From: an uncultured Clostridium sp.
GTDB lineage: Bacteria > Bacillota > Clostridia > Lachnospirales > Lachnospiraceae
Direction: 5' to 3'
Assembly (NCBI GenBank): GCA_900552885.1
Contig: USBM01000157.1
Span: forward strand, 1-5,467
DNA: 5,467 nucleotides
A program made the translations under genes and the position numbers. Shown here one piece after another: positions 1 through 5,284 of the stretch. How positions within the stretch are numbered: the stretch's first letter is position 1; each line of letters opens with the position of its first letter. The notes under the pieces are model-generated. The model worked only from the letters and a program-made list of their open reading frames with translations, searched no databases and had not been told where the DNA came from.

Positions 1-91
1 TTCTATGAGAGAAAAATAAAAAAGTGCTTTTCCACAAAGGCTTTTGTGCAAATGGTCAAAAATGTATTTGCTATTTCATTTTTTTTGGTAA

Positions 92-102
92 TGTGGTACA
101 AT
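92..102 (+). promoter_or_regulatory. Candidate extended -10 promoter for pilB
   Basis: The sequence TGGTACAAT (94-102) is an extended -10 element: TGN followed by TACAAT, five of six bases of the TATAAT consensus. No convincing TTGACA-like -35 box lies 16-18 bases upstream, where the sequence is T-rich; extended -10 promoters often do without one. Transcription would start near 109, giving a leader of about 28 nt before the pilB ATG at 137. This is a sequence-only inference, but it is the best sigma-A-type signal in the 136 bases ahead of the gene. The rest of 1-136 shows only AT-rich sequence and a T-run. Confidence 0.5.
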
Positions 103-121
103 TAAGGCAATTAAATTTTAT

Positions 122-127
122 GAGAGG
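122..127 (+). promoter_or_regulatory. Ribosome binding site deciding the pilB start
   Basis: GAGAGG lies nine bases before the ATG at 137 but only three bases before an in-frame TTG at 131. Three bases is too close for efficient initiation, so the ATG at 137 is chosen and the protein begins MRIGVGRKK. Confidence 0.65.
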
Positions 128-136
128 TTTTTGCAT

Positions 137-1855
137 ATGCGTATTGGTGTAGGAAGAAAGAAGATCAGAATGGGTGATCTGCTTGTGGCAGCAGGAGCAA
201 TCACGGAAGAAGAATTACAGGAAGCACTGGTCAAACAGAAAGAGAAAGGCCAGAAGTTGGGTCAGACGCTTCTCGAGGAAGGCTATATAAGTAAGGAATT
301 GTTGATTGCAACCCTGACGCAGCAATTGGGCGTAGAGTATATCGAGCTGAAGGGATGCAAGTTTGATGATGATGTATTGAACCTTATACCGGAAGATATT
401 GTTATGAAGTATAAGGTGTTGCCGCTTGGATATGATGAGAGCAATCCGAATGTGCTCCGGGTGGCAATGGCAGATCCGATGGACATTGTGGCTGTAGACG
501 ATCTGTCGATCGTTACCGGTGCACAGATTGAACCATTACTGGCAATGGAAGAAGATCTGACAGAGGCTATTGGTAAGTATTATGGTAATCATCAGGCAAT
601 GGAGGCTGCGGAAGCGTACCGGAAAGAACGTGAACAGGATATGCTTTCCCAGGCGGAAGAGGATGAGTATAACGCAGATATTGAGAACTCGCCGATTGTA
701 TTGCTGGTTAAGCAGATCTTAGAGGGCGGTGTCAGACAGAGAGCGTCAGATATCCATATCGAACCACTGGAGTCTTCGGTTCGTGTCCGGTATCGTATTG
801 ATGGTGTATTGAAGCAGGTTATGTCTTATGATTACTCTCTGTTATCCGGTATCTGTGCCCGTCTTAAGATCATGGGTGGCATGGATATATCCGAGAAGCG
901 TAAGCCGCAGGATGGTCGTATCTCCATTATGGTAGACCGGAAGGAGTTTGATATCCGTGTGTCTATGCTTCCTACAGTATACGGTGAGAAGACGGTTATG
1001 CGTCTTACTTCGAAGGATGGATTGACCAGACCGAAGTCAGGACTTGGTTTCAGTCCGGAAGAAGAGAAGGTATTTGATGGAATTCTTAGTAATCCGCATG
1101 GAATCATCTTAGTAACAGGACCTACCGGTTCCGGTAAGTCTACTACGCTTTATACGGCACTTAGTGAATTGAATACAGAAGAGGTTAATATTATCACGGT
1201 TGAGGACCCGGTAGAGGCGAATATTGATGGTATCAATCAGTGTCAGGTTAATGAGAAAGCTGAGATGACATTCGCAGCAGCACTTCGTTCTATCTTACGT
1301 CAGGATCCGGATATTATCATGATCGGTGAGATTCGAGACGGTGAGACGGCAGATATTGCGGTTAAGGCCGCTATCACAGGACACTTGGTTGTATCTACAT
1401 TGCATACGAATTCTGCAGCTTCTACGGTTACCCGTTTGATCGATATGGGTATTGAACCATATACGGCAGGTGATGCGTTGGTTGGTGTTATTGCACAGCG
1501 ACTGGTAAGACGTCTGTGTACCTGCAAGCAGCCTAGATATGCAGAGGATCATGAGAAATCGTTGCTTGGGCTTGATCCAAACACGGAAGATGTTGTGATC
1601 TATGAGCCAAATGGATGTCCACTCTGTAACGATACCGGATTCTCCGGTCGAATCGGTGTGTATGAGATGATGACGGTAACGAGAAGCTTGCAGCAGGTTA
1701 TTGCAAGGAACGCTCCGGCGAATGAGATTGAGAAACAGGCACTGAAAGAAGGTATGATGACCTTGAAGTTAAGTTGTGCAAAGCATGTATTGAATGGTAT
1801 TACCTCGCTTTCTGAGATGCGTAAGATCGTATACGAAGCAGGAGATGAATATTAA
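137..1855 (+). CDS. pilB: Type IV pilus extension ATPase PilB, with N-terminal MshEN (c-di-GMP-type) domain
   Basis: This 572-residue protein is a GspE/PilB-family secretion ATPase. It forms a cytoplasmic hexamer that hydrolyses ATP to push pilin subunits into the growing pilus through the PilC platform. Residues 11-34 and 40-63 are two 24-residue MshEN motifs (RMG...Q and KLG...Q) with a five-residue spacer, the layout known to bind cyclic di-GMP in MshE and several PilB proteins. An acidic linker (about 155-185) leads to the ATPase core: ASDIHIEP at 203-210, Walker A GPTGSGKST at 328-336, Asp box TVEDPVE at 354-360, Walker B with GEIRD at 397-401 (E398) and His box TGHLVVSTLHTN at 414-425. 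The zinc-binding cysteines are C461, C463, C494 and C497. The first pair is spaced CxC rather than the usual CxxC. Length fits the family. It is the first gene of the locus here, 61 bp ahead of pilT and likely cotranscribed with it. GspE of a type II secretion system is the alternative, but the adjacent pilT argues for a pilus. Confidence 0.97.
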   Translation: MRIGVGRKKIRMGDLLVAAGAITEEELQEALVKQKEKGQKLGQTLLEEGYISKELLIATLTQQLGVEYIELKGCKFDDDVLNLIPEDIVMKYKVLPLGYDESNPNVLRVAMADPMDIVAVDDLSIVTGAQIEPLLAMEEDLTEAIGKYYGNHQAMEAAEAYRKEREQDMLSQAEEDEYNADIENSPIVLLVKQILEGGVRQRASDIHIEPLESSVRVRYRIDGVLKQVMSYDYSLLSGICARLKIMGGMDISEKRKPQDGRISIMVDRKEFDIRVSMLPTVYGEKTVMRLTSKDGLTRPKSGLGFSPEEEKVFDGILSNPHGIILVTGPTGSGKSTTLYTALSELNTEEVNIITVEDPVEANIDGINQCQVNEKAEMTFAAALRSILRQDPDIIMIGEIRDGETADIAVKAAITGHLVVSTLHTNSAASTVTRLIDMGIEPYTAGDALVGVIAQRLVRRLCTCKQPRYAEDHEKSLLGLDPNTEDVVIYEPNGCPLCNDTGFSGRIGVYEMMTVTRSLQQVIARNAPANEIEKQALKEGMMTLKLSCAKHVLNGITSLSEMRKIVYEAGDEY

Positions 1856-1916
1856 AGTATAGAGAGATCGTGCTCGTAAGGCAGAATGAGAGTAAGGAGA
1901 CGAAAGGGGAACAGAG

Positions 1917-2969
1917 ATGATTGATGTAAAGGAATTATTAGCATTTTCAGTAGAACAGAAGGCTTCCGATGTACATATTGCGGTAGGTATTCCGCCGAAG
2001 CTTCGAATTAACGGTAAACTGATCGAGGTGGAATGTCCGCCATTAGAGCCGGCGGATGCGGCTGAGATGATCGGTGCGACCATGCATGAGAGACATAAGC
2101 AGATATTGAAAGAGAGAGGCGAGGTCGACTTTTCGTTCGACAGTGACGAGACCGGACGTTTCCGTGTGAATGTATTCATGGATCGCGGTAATATGGCAGC
2201 GGCTTACCGACGGGTAGAGACGGTAATTCCGAGACCGGATCAGTTAGGAATCCCACCGGAGGTTGTAGAGCTTTATAAGAGAAAGAGAGGACTGGTATTG
2301 GTAACCGGACCTACCGGTTCCGGAAAGTCTACCACACTTGCTTCTATTATCAATAAGGCGAATGAGAACCTGACAGACCATATTATTACTCTGGAGGATC
2401 CGATCGAGTATGTGCATCATCATAAGAAGTCGGTTGTGAACCAGCGGGAAGTTGGTATGGATACATTAAGTTATGGTAATGCGTTAAGAGCTGCCCTTCG
2501 TGAAGACCCGGATATTATTCTGTTAGGAGAGATGCGTGATCTTGAGACAATATCAACAGCTATTACGGCGGCTGAGACCGGACACTTAGTGTTCTCGACT
2601 TTGCATACCATCGGAGCTGCGAATACGATCGACCGTATTATCGACGTGTTCCCGACGCATCAGCAGCAGCAAACAAGAGTACAGTTGGCGATGATCTTGG
2701 AAGGTGTTATCTCACAGGCGTTGGTACCTGCAGAAGATGGAAGAGGACGAGTTGCTGCATTTGAGGTAATGTTTGGAAGTCCTGCAATTCGAAGTCTGAT
2801 TCGTGAGGCTAAGACACATCAGATTCAGTCAACGATCCAGACAAGCCGTCAGATGGGTATGATCACATTGGATGATCATTTGTATGAATTGTACAGAGAA
2901 GGGGCAATCAGTCGTGAAAATGCACTAATTTATGCGCAGGATCAGGCGGCAATGAAGAAGAAGATGTAA
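1917..2969 (+). CDS. pilT: Type IV pilus retraction ATPase PilT
   Basis: This 350-residue protein is a PilT-family hexameric ATPase, which powers pilus disassembly and so twitching movement and force generation. Motifs in order: ASDVHI at 16-21, Walker A GPTGSGKST at 131-139, Asp box TLEDPIE at 158-164, Walker B DIILLGEMRD at 199-208 with catalytic E205, and His box TGHLVFSTLHT at 221-231. The PilT signature appears as AIRSLI at 290-295; the family norm is AIRNLI, so one position differs (S for N). There is no MshEN domain or cysteine motif, and the length matches PilT rather than PilB. The start is set by AAAGGGGA (1903-1910), six bases upstream of the ATG. The 61-bp gap after pilB shows no obvious terminator, suggesting one transcript. 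A PilU-like accessory retraction ATPase is possible, but no second pilT is in the window. Confidence 0.97.
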   Translation: MIDVKELLAFSVEQKASDVHIAVGIPPKLRINGKLIEVECPPLEPADAAEMIGATMHERHKQILKERGEVDFSFDSDETGRFRVNVFMDRGNMAAAYRRVETVIPRPDQLGIPPEVVELYKRKRGLVLVTGPTGSGKSTTLASIINKANENLTDHIITLEDPIEYVHHHKKSVVNQREVGMDTLSYGNALRAALREDPDIILLGEMRDLETISTAITAAETGHLVFSTLHTIGAANTIDRIIDVFPTHQQQQTRVQLAMILEGVISQALVPAEDGRGRVAAFEVMFGSPAIRSLIREAKTHQIQSTIQTSRQMGMITLDDHLYELYREGAISRENALIYAQDQAAMKKKM

Positions 2970-3005
2970 TATTATTGGCAGATTTTAATAATAATTCCTT
3001 TTTTT
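2970..3005 (+). terminator. Possible weak terminator after pilT
   Basis: TATTATT (2970-2976) and AATAATA (2987-2993) form a 7-bp stem with a 10-nt loop, followed within a few bases by a seven-T run at 2999-3005. The stem is entirely A-T, so it would be weak; partial termination or simple AT-richness are both possible. Confidence 0.25.
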
Positions 3006-3017
3006 CTCAAAATATTA

Positions 3018-3046
3018 TTGCAATTTTGAACAATATAGGGTATTAT
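3018..3046 (+). promoter_or_regulatory. Candidate promoter for pilC (first option)
   Basis: TTGCAA (3018-3023, four of six) and TATTAT (3041-3046, five of six) are separated by exactly 17 bp, the ideal sigma-A spacing. Transcription would start near 3053 and give a leader of about 107 nt before the pilC ATG at 3160. The 190-bp gap between pilT and pilC is much longer than the pilB-pilT gap, which makes an internal promoter reasonable. The region is AT-rich, so chance matches are easy. Confidence 0.35.
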
Positions 3047-3096
3047 CATACATAAATAATAATTTGTTAATAGAATGTTCATAATTTGTTCGATTG

Positions 3097-3127
3097 TTGA
3101 CGGAAGAGAATAGGATTCGAATATAGT
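3097..3127 (+). promoter_or_regulatory. Candidate promoter for pilC (second option)
   Basis: TTGACG (3097-3102, five of six) and TATAGT (3122-3127, five of six) are good hexamers, but the 19-bp spacer is longer than optimal. A start near 3134 would leave a leader of about 26 nt. It competes with the 3018-3046 candidate; only 5'-end mapping would separate them. Confidence 0.3.
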
Positions 3128-3147
3128 ATGAATGGAAGATGAATGGT

Positions 3148-3154
3148 GGAGGAG
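3148..3154 (+). promoter_or_regulatory. Ribosome binding site deciding the pilC start
   Basis: GGAGGAG is a near-perfect Shine-Dalgarno sequence five bases before the ATG at 3160. An in-frame ATG at 3139 lies upstream of this site, so using it would translate the Shine-Dalgarno itself and add seven non-conserved residues (MNGGGVR). The start at 3160 also gives the family-typical N-terminus MAQFNYKAVD. Confidence 0.85.
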
Positions 3155-3159
3155 TTAGA

Positions 3160-4374
3160 ATGGCACAGTTTAATTACAAGGCAGTAGACGCCAATGGTAA
3201 AGCTAAGAAGGGAACCATTGATGCAGCAGATCGTGAAAAAGCGATGGACAAACTGAAGTCAGAAGGTCTGTCGGTAACAGAGATGAAAGATGCGGGTGAA
3301 TCTACTGGAAAAGGAATTAGTATCGGCAAGAAAAAAGTGAAGAGCCGCGATTTATCAATATTGTGTAAACAGATGGTGAGTATTTTGAATGCCGGTGTTA
3401 CGGTGATTACGGCGTTGGAGATGCTATCGGAACAGATGGACAATAAGACGCTTAAGGATGCATTGGTAGAAGCGAAGATTTATGTAGAGAAAGGTGGAAC
3501 GTTCTCGGATGCGATGCGCTTGAATCCGAATGTATTCCCACCAATTATGATTAACATGGTAGCAGCTGGTGAAGCTTCGGGTAGTATGGAGACTTCTTTT
3601 GCAAGACTGTCTACTCACTTTGAGAAAGATGATGCGTTGAAGGGCAAGATTAAAGGAGCACTTACTTATCCGATTATTGTTATGATCGTTGCGGTATTAG
3701 TTATTGTTGTGGTTATGATTGCGGTTATTCCGAACTTTGTAGAGATGTTTGCAGATATGGGAACGCAGTTGCCACTTGCAACAAGAATGATGATGGCGGG
3801 CAGTGATTTCATTCTGACAAAGTGGTACATATTGATCATTGTTATCGGTGCGATTGTATTTGGAATTAAGATGTTCAAAGCGACACCAACAGGACAATTA
3901 CTTTCTGCAAAGATTGCAATTAATGCACCAATTTTCAAAGATCTGGTTATTAAGTCGAATGCATCGCGGTTTGCTAGAACATTAAGTACACTGATGGCTG
4001 CCGGTATTCCGATGCTGGATGCGATTGAACAGGTGGCGAAGATGATGGATAACAAGATCTTCCGAGATGGTCTGATGGATACGAAGGCACAGGTTGCTAA
4101 GGGTCTTCCGCTTTCAAAGCCTCTGAAAGACATGGGAGTATTCCCTACTATGTTAGTACAGATGGTTAAGATTGGTGAAGAGACTGGTAATATTGAGGAT
4201 ATGATGGATAAGGTTGCAGATCTCTATGAGAGAGAGGTGGATCTTGCAACGGAGTCTCTGACACAGGCAATGGAACCATTGACGATGGTGCTGATGGCGG
4301 GTATTGTTGGTATTATCGTAGCTGCTGTATACGGACCAATCCTTAGCATGTACGAAGGTATTGACAATATGTAA
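3160..4374 (+). CDS. pilC: Type IV pilus inner-membrane platform protein PilC
   Basis: This 404-residue protein belongs to the PilC/GspF family. It is the polytopic membrane platform to which PilB and PilT dock and through which pilin subunits are added or removed. The N-terminus MAQFNYKAVDANGKAKKGTI is the standard family opening. Two repeated T2SSF domains are visible: the first around 64-188 with the GEASGSME motif near 137-144, the second around 268-392 with the matching GEETGNIEDMM near 339-349. Hydrophobic segments lie near 168-190, 222-239 and 371-392, giving the three membrane spans expected of the family. Length is as usual. The gene follows pilT by 190 bp and precedes pilA by 289 bp, so it may be transcribed from its own promoter. 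A GspF of type II secretion is the alternative, but pilT and a pilin beside it favour a pilus. Confidence 0.97.
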   Translation: MAQFNYKAVDANGKAKKGTIDAADREKAMDKLKSEGLSVTEMKDAGESTGKGISIGKKKVKSRDLSILCKQMVSILNAGVTVITALEMLSEQMDNKTLKDALVEAKIYVEKGGTFSDAMRLNPNVFPPIMINMVAAGEASGSMETSFARLSTHFEKDDALKGKIKGALTYPIIVMIVAVLVIVVVMIAVIPNFVEMFADMGTQLPLATRMMMAGSDFILTKWYILIIVIGAIVFGIKMFKATPTGQLLSAKIAINAPIFKDLVIKSNASRFARTLSTLMAAGIPMLDAIEQVAKMMDNKIFRDGLMDTKAQVAKGLPLSKPLKDMGVFPTMLVQMVKIGEETGNIEDMMDKVADLYEREVDLATESLTQAMEPLTMVLMAGIVGIIVAAVYGPILSMYEGIDNM

Positions 4375-4390
4375 TACATATGAGCCGTGC

Positions 4391-4455
4391 GTAAGAACGG
4401 CTAAGAGCAAGTTATGTAAGCTTGCTTACAATAACTTGTTGTTAGTCGTTCTTAC
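4391..4455 (+). repeat. Long imperfect inverted repeat (29-bp hairpin)
   Basis: The outer arms 4391-4404 (GTAAGAACGGCTAA) and 4442-4455 pair over 14 bp with a single G-U. After a 1x1 G-G mismatch (4405/4441), 4406-4415 pairs with 4431-4440, then a bulged A (4430), then GTAAG (4416-4420) pairs with CTTAC (4425-4429), leaving a CTTG loop. A flanking CATATG occurs at 4377-4382 and again at 4455-4460. No T-tract follows, so it is not a standard intrinsic terminator. It could protect the 3' end of the pilC message or be a processing site. Confidence 0.75.
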
Positions 4456-4457
4456 AT

Positions 4458-4508
4458 ATGGCGATTAGCCACACCGAAACGAACGAAGTGAAGTTGAGGT
4501 GGCACGGC
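4458..4508 (+). repeat. 51-nt repeat unit, copy A
   Basis: This unit matches 4528-4578 at 36 of 51 positions without gaps. It folds into hairpin h1 (TGGC 4459-4462 with GCCA 4468-4471, loop GATTA), directly followed by hairpin h2 (CACC 4472-4475 with GGTG 4498-4501, tandem G-A mismatches at 4476-4477/4496-4497, then AAC 4478-4480 with GTT 4493-4495). It ends in GCACGGC (4502-4508), which pairs with 4384-4390. Confidence 0.7.
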
Positions 4509-4521
4509 TAAAAATTATGCT
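4494..4521 (+). promoter_or_regulatory. Weak promoter-like signal upstream of pilA
   Basis: TTGAGG (4494-4499, four of six) and TATGCT (4516-4521, four of six) are 16 bp apart. If real, pilA would have its own transcript starting near 4528, carrying repeat copy B and the 4596-4631 stem-loop in its leader. The -35 lies inside repeat copy A, so the match may be accidental. Confidence 0.2.
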
Positions 4522-4527
4522 ATGTTT

Positions 4528-4578
4528 ACGGCAACTAGCCGCATCGAGCCGAGTGGAACGAAGTCGAGATGGCATGGC
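4528..4578 (+). repeat. 51-nt repeat unit, copy B
   Basis: This is the second copy, 70 nt downstream of copy A. Hairpin h1 is CGGC (4529-4532) with GCCG (4538-4541), loop AACTA. Hairpin h2 is CATC (4542-4545) with GATG (4568-4571), the same tandem G-A mismatches (4546-4547/4566-4567), then G4548-C4565 and C4550-G4563. The tail GCATGGC (4572-4578) could pair with GCCGTGC (4384-4390) using one G-U. Copy B lacks an equivalent of the long 4391-4455 hairpin. Confidence 0.7.
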
Positions 4579-4595
4579 GTTATTAATTTCACACG

Positions 4596-4631
4596 ATTAA
4601 ACCTGTCGACGACAACCACGACAGTTTTAAT
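4596..4631 (+). promoter_or_regulatory. Stem-loop in the pilA leader (stabiliser or attenuator)
   Basis: ATTAAA (4596-4601) pairs with TTTAAT (4626-4631), and CTGTCG (4603-4608) with CGACAG (4619-4624), around one C-T mismatch and a 10-nt loop. The inner GC-containing stem is followed by TTTT (4625-4628), so it could be a leaky terminator. It ends 32 bases before the pilA ATG and leaves the Shine-Dalgarno free, which also fits a 5' stabiliser or processing boundary for a highly expressed pilin message. Confidence 0.5.
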
Positions 4632-4663
4632 AAAATATTCATATAAGAAAAGGAGAGATAATT

Positions 4664-5125
4664 ATGAAAAAAACAAACAAAGGTTTCTCAATGGTTGAGC
4701 TTATTATCGTTATTGCGATTATGGCTATCTTAGCAGGTGCTCTTGCACCAGCATTGATCAAGTACATTAACAAGTCTAGAATCTCTACAGATATCCAGAC
4801 TGGACAGACAATTGCAACTGCTATCACAACAGCATTGTCTAATGAGGGCGCATTTGATGTGGCTCCTTCAGGAACTTCTGCATGGGCAATGCACCCATTG
4901 GCTGCTGGGGATTTAACAGGCGATAGCTTTAAGACAGAGTTTGCTTCTGCGTTAGGTGTATCTTCTGTTCCGACAGGTAAGGCTAAGAAGGATATGCAGG
5001 GTAATGCAATGGATCAGACATTCTATATTGATTTGGATGCGTCAACTAACTTGATCAAGGTTTATGTTGGTGCTGCAAATGCAACAAATGAGGTTTATCC
5101 AGACACTGGTTCTAACCTTAAATAA
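4664..5125 (+). CDS. pilA: Type IV prepilin, likely major pilin PilA
   Basis: This 153-residue protein is a type IV prepilin. It starts with the short basic leader MKKTNKG and is predicted to be cut after G7 by a prepilin peptidase, leaving mature Phe1 (residue 8) and the conserved Glu5 (residue 12) in FSMVELIIVI. The hydrophobic stretch at about 8-30 is the N-terminal helix that first anchors the subunit in the membrane and later packs in the filament core. The C-terminal part (about 50-153) is small, rich in Ala, Thr, Ser and Gly, and has no cysteines, so it lacks the disulfide-bonded loop of many Gram-negative pilins. The start has a strong AAAGGAG (4649-4655) eight bases upstream. It is the last gene of the locus, after a 289-bp structured gap, and is followed by a strong hairpin. 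This isolated, well-translated arrangement fits a major subunit made in large excess over PilB, PilT and PilC. A minor pilin cannot be excluded by sequence alone. Confidence 0.94.
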   Translation: MKKTNKGFSMVELIIVIAIMAILAGALAPALIKYINKSRISTDIQTGQTIATAITTALSNEGAFDVAPSGTSAWAMHPLAAGDLTGDSFKTEFASALGVSSVPTGKAKKDMQGNAMDQTFYIDLDASTNLIKVYVGAANATNEVYPDTGSNLK

Positions 5126-5137
5126 TAACAACTTAGA

Positions 5138-5168
5138 GGTACATTCCCTTGTACATAGGGAATGTACC
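5138..5168 (+). terminator. Hairpin after pilA, probable terminator or 3' stabiliser
   Basis: GGTACATTCCCT (5138-5149) and AGGGAATGTACC (5157-5168) form a perfect 12-bp stem with a 7-nt loop, starting 13 bases after the pilA stop. The following ATTTAGGG is a poor T-tract, so termination may be incomplete or rely on another factor; the stem would in any case shield the pilA message from 3' exonucleases. The loop repeats GTACAT from the left arm, allowing an alternative short pairing. Confidence 0.65.
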
Positions 5169-5211
5169 ATTTAGGGTATATGAAGATATGTATTATATTT
5201 TAATAATTGTA

Positions 5212-5240
5212 TTGACAATTAAAAGTGAAAATATTACTAT
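5212..5240 (+). promoter_or_regulatory. Promoter for ddh, sigma-A type
   Basis: A perfect TTGACA (5212-5217) is followed after exactly 17 bp by TACTAT (5235-5240, four of six). Transcription would start near 5247, giving a leader of about 70 nt. This is the best -35/-10 pair in the window and separates ddh transcription from the pilus genes. Confidence 0.7.
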
Positions 5241-5245
5241 AGTAA
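5234..5245 (+). promoter_or_regulatory. Palindrome over the ddh -10 box, possible operator
   Basis: TTACTATAGTAA is a perfect 12-bp palindrome that contains the -10 hexamer and runs into the expected start region. A dimeric repressor bound here would block RNA polymerase. No matching regulator family is assigned, and short AT-rich palindromes can arise by chance. Confidence 0.3.
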
Positions 5246-5271
5246 AGTGATAATGTGCAGCTGTAATGATA

Positions 5272-5284
5272 TGCAACAGTTGCA
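5272..5284 (+). promoter_or_regulatory. Palindrome in the ddh leader, possible operator
   Basis: TGCAAC and GTTGCA flank a single central A to give a perfect 13-bp inverted repeat, 33 bases before the ddh start. The one-base loop makes an RNA hairpin unfavourable, so a protein-binding DNA site is the more natural reading. No regulator is recognised. Confidence 0.3.

Larger units (their letters stand above)
4383..4509 (+). ncRNA. Candidate structured RNA element (four-way junction) between pilC and pilA
   Basis: No gene is seen in 4375-4663. AGCCGTGC (4383-4390) is fully complementary to GCACGGCT (4502-4509), forming an 8-bp GC-rich closing stem. Inside it, with almost no unpaired bases at the junction, sit a long hairpin (4391-4455), a 3-nt linker, a small hairpin (4459-4471) and a hairpin with tandem G-A mismatches (4472-4501). 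That the helices abut one another so exactly is unlikely for random sequence. Position in the untranslated interval just before the pilin gene suggests a cis-acting leader, a processing or stability element, or a small RNA. It does not match any riboswitch class I know. Whether it acts as RNA, or is a palindromic DNA repeat, is unresolved. Confidence 0.4.

Noticed and set aside
33..48. Small hairpin CACAAA/TTTGTG as a terminator of an upstream gene
   Set aside because: It has only 6 bp, mostly A-T, and no T-run directly after it; the T-run at 79-86 is too far away.
131..136. TTG at 131 as the pilB start, adding Met-His
   Set aside because: It is only three bases from the Shine-Dalgarno; the ATG at 137 has normal nine-base spacing.
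1118..2332. Near-identical DNA at the P-loops of pilB (from 1118) and pilT (from 2307) as a recombination repeat
   Set aside because: The similarity is confined to the conserved Walker A codons and is explained by paralogy and shared codon preference.
3139..3159. ATG at 3139 as the pilC start
   Set aside because: It lies upstream of the only strong Shine-Dalgarno and adds non-conserved residues; the family-typical N-terminus begins at 3160.
3666..4133. Long reverse-strand reading frame opposite pilC
   Set aside because: It is a shadow of the pilC membrane-segment codons; it has no ribosome site or recognisable domain. The other reverse-strand frames were dismissed for the same reasons.
4377..4578. 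CRISPR array
   Set aside because: There are only two diverged units at 71% identity with no regular unique spacers and no cas genes.
4618..4647. Promoter ACGACA-N18-TATAAG just before pilA
   Set aside because: Transcription would start within the Shine-Dalgarno region, leaving no usable leader, and the -35 lies in the stem of the 4596-4631 hairpin.
4375..4663. Known cyclic di-GMP riboswitch (GEMM type) upstream of pilA
   Set aside because: Such riboswitches precede pilin genes in some clostridia, so I looked, but the conserved core segments I know for these classes are not visible and the fold seen here differs. A covariance-model scan would settle it.
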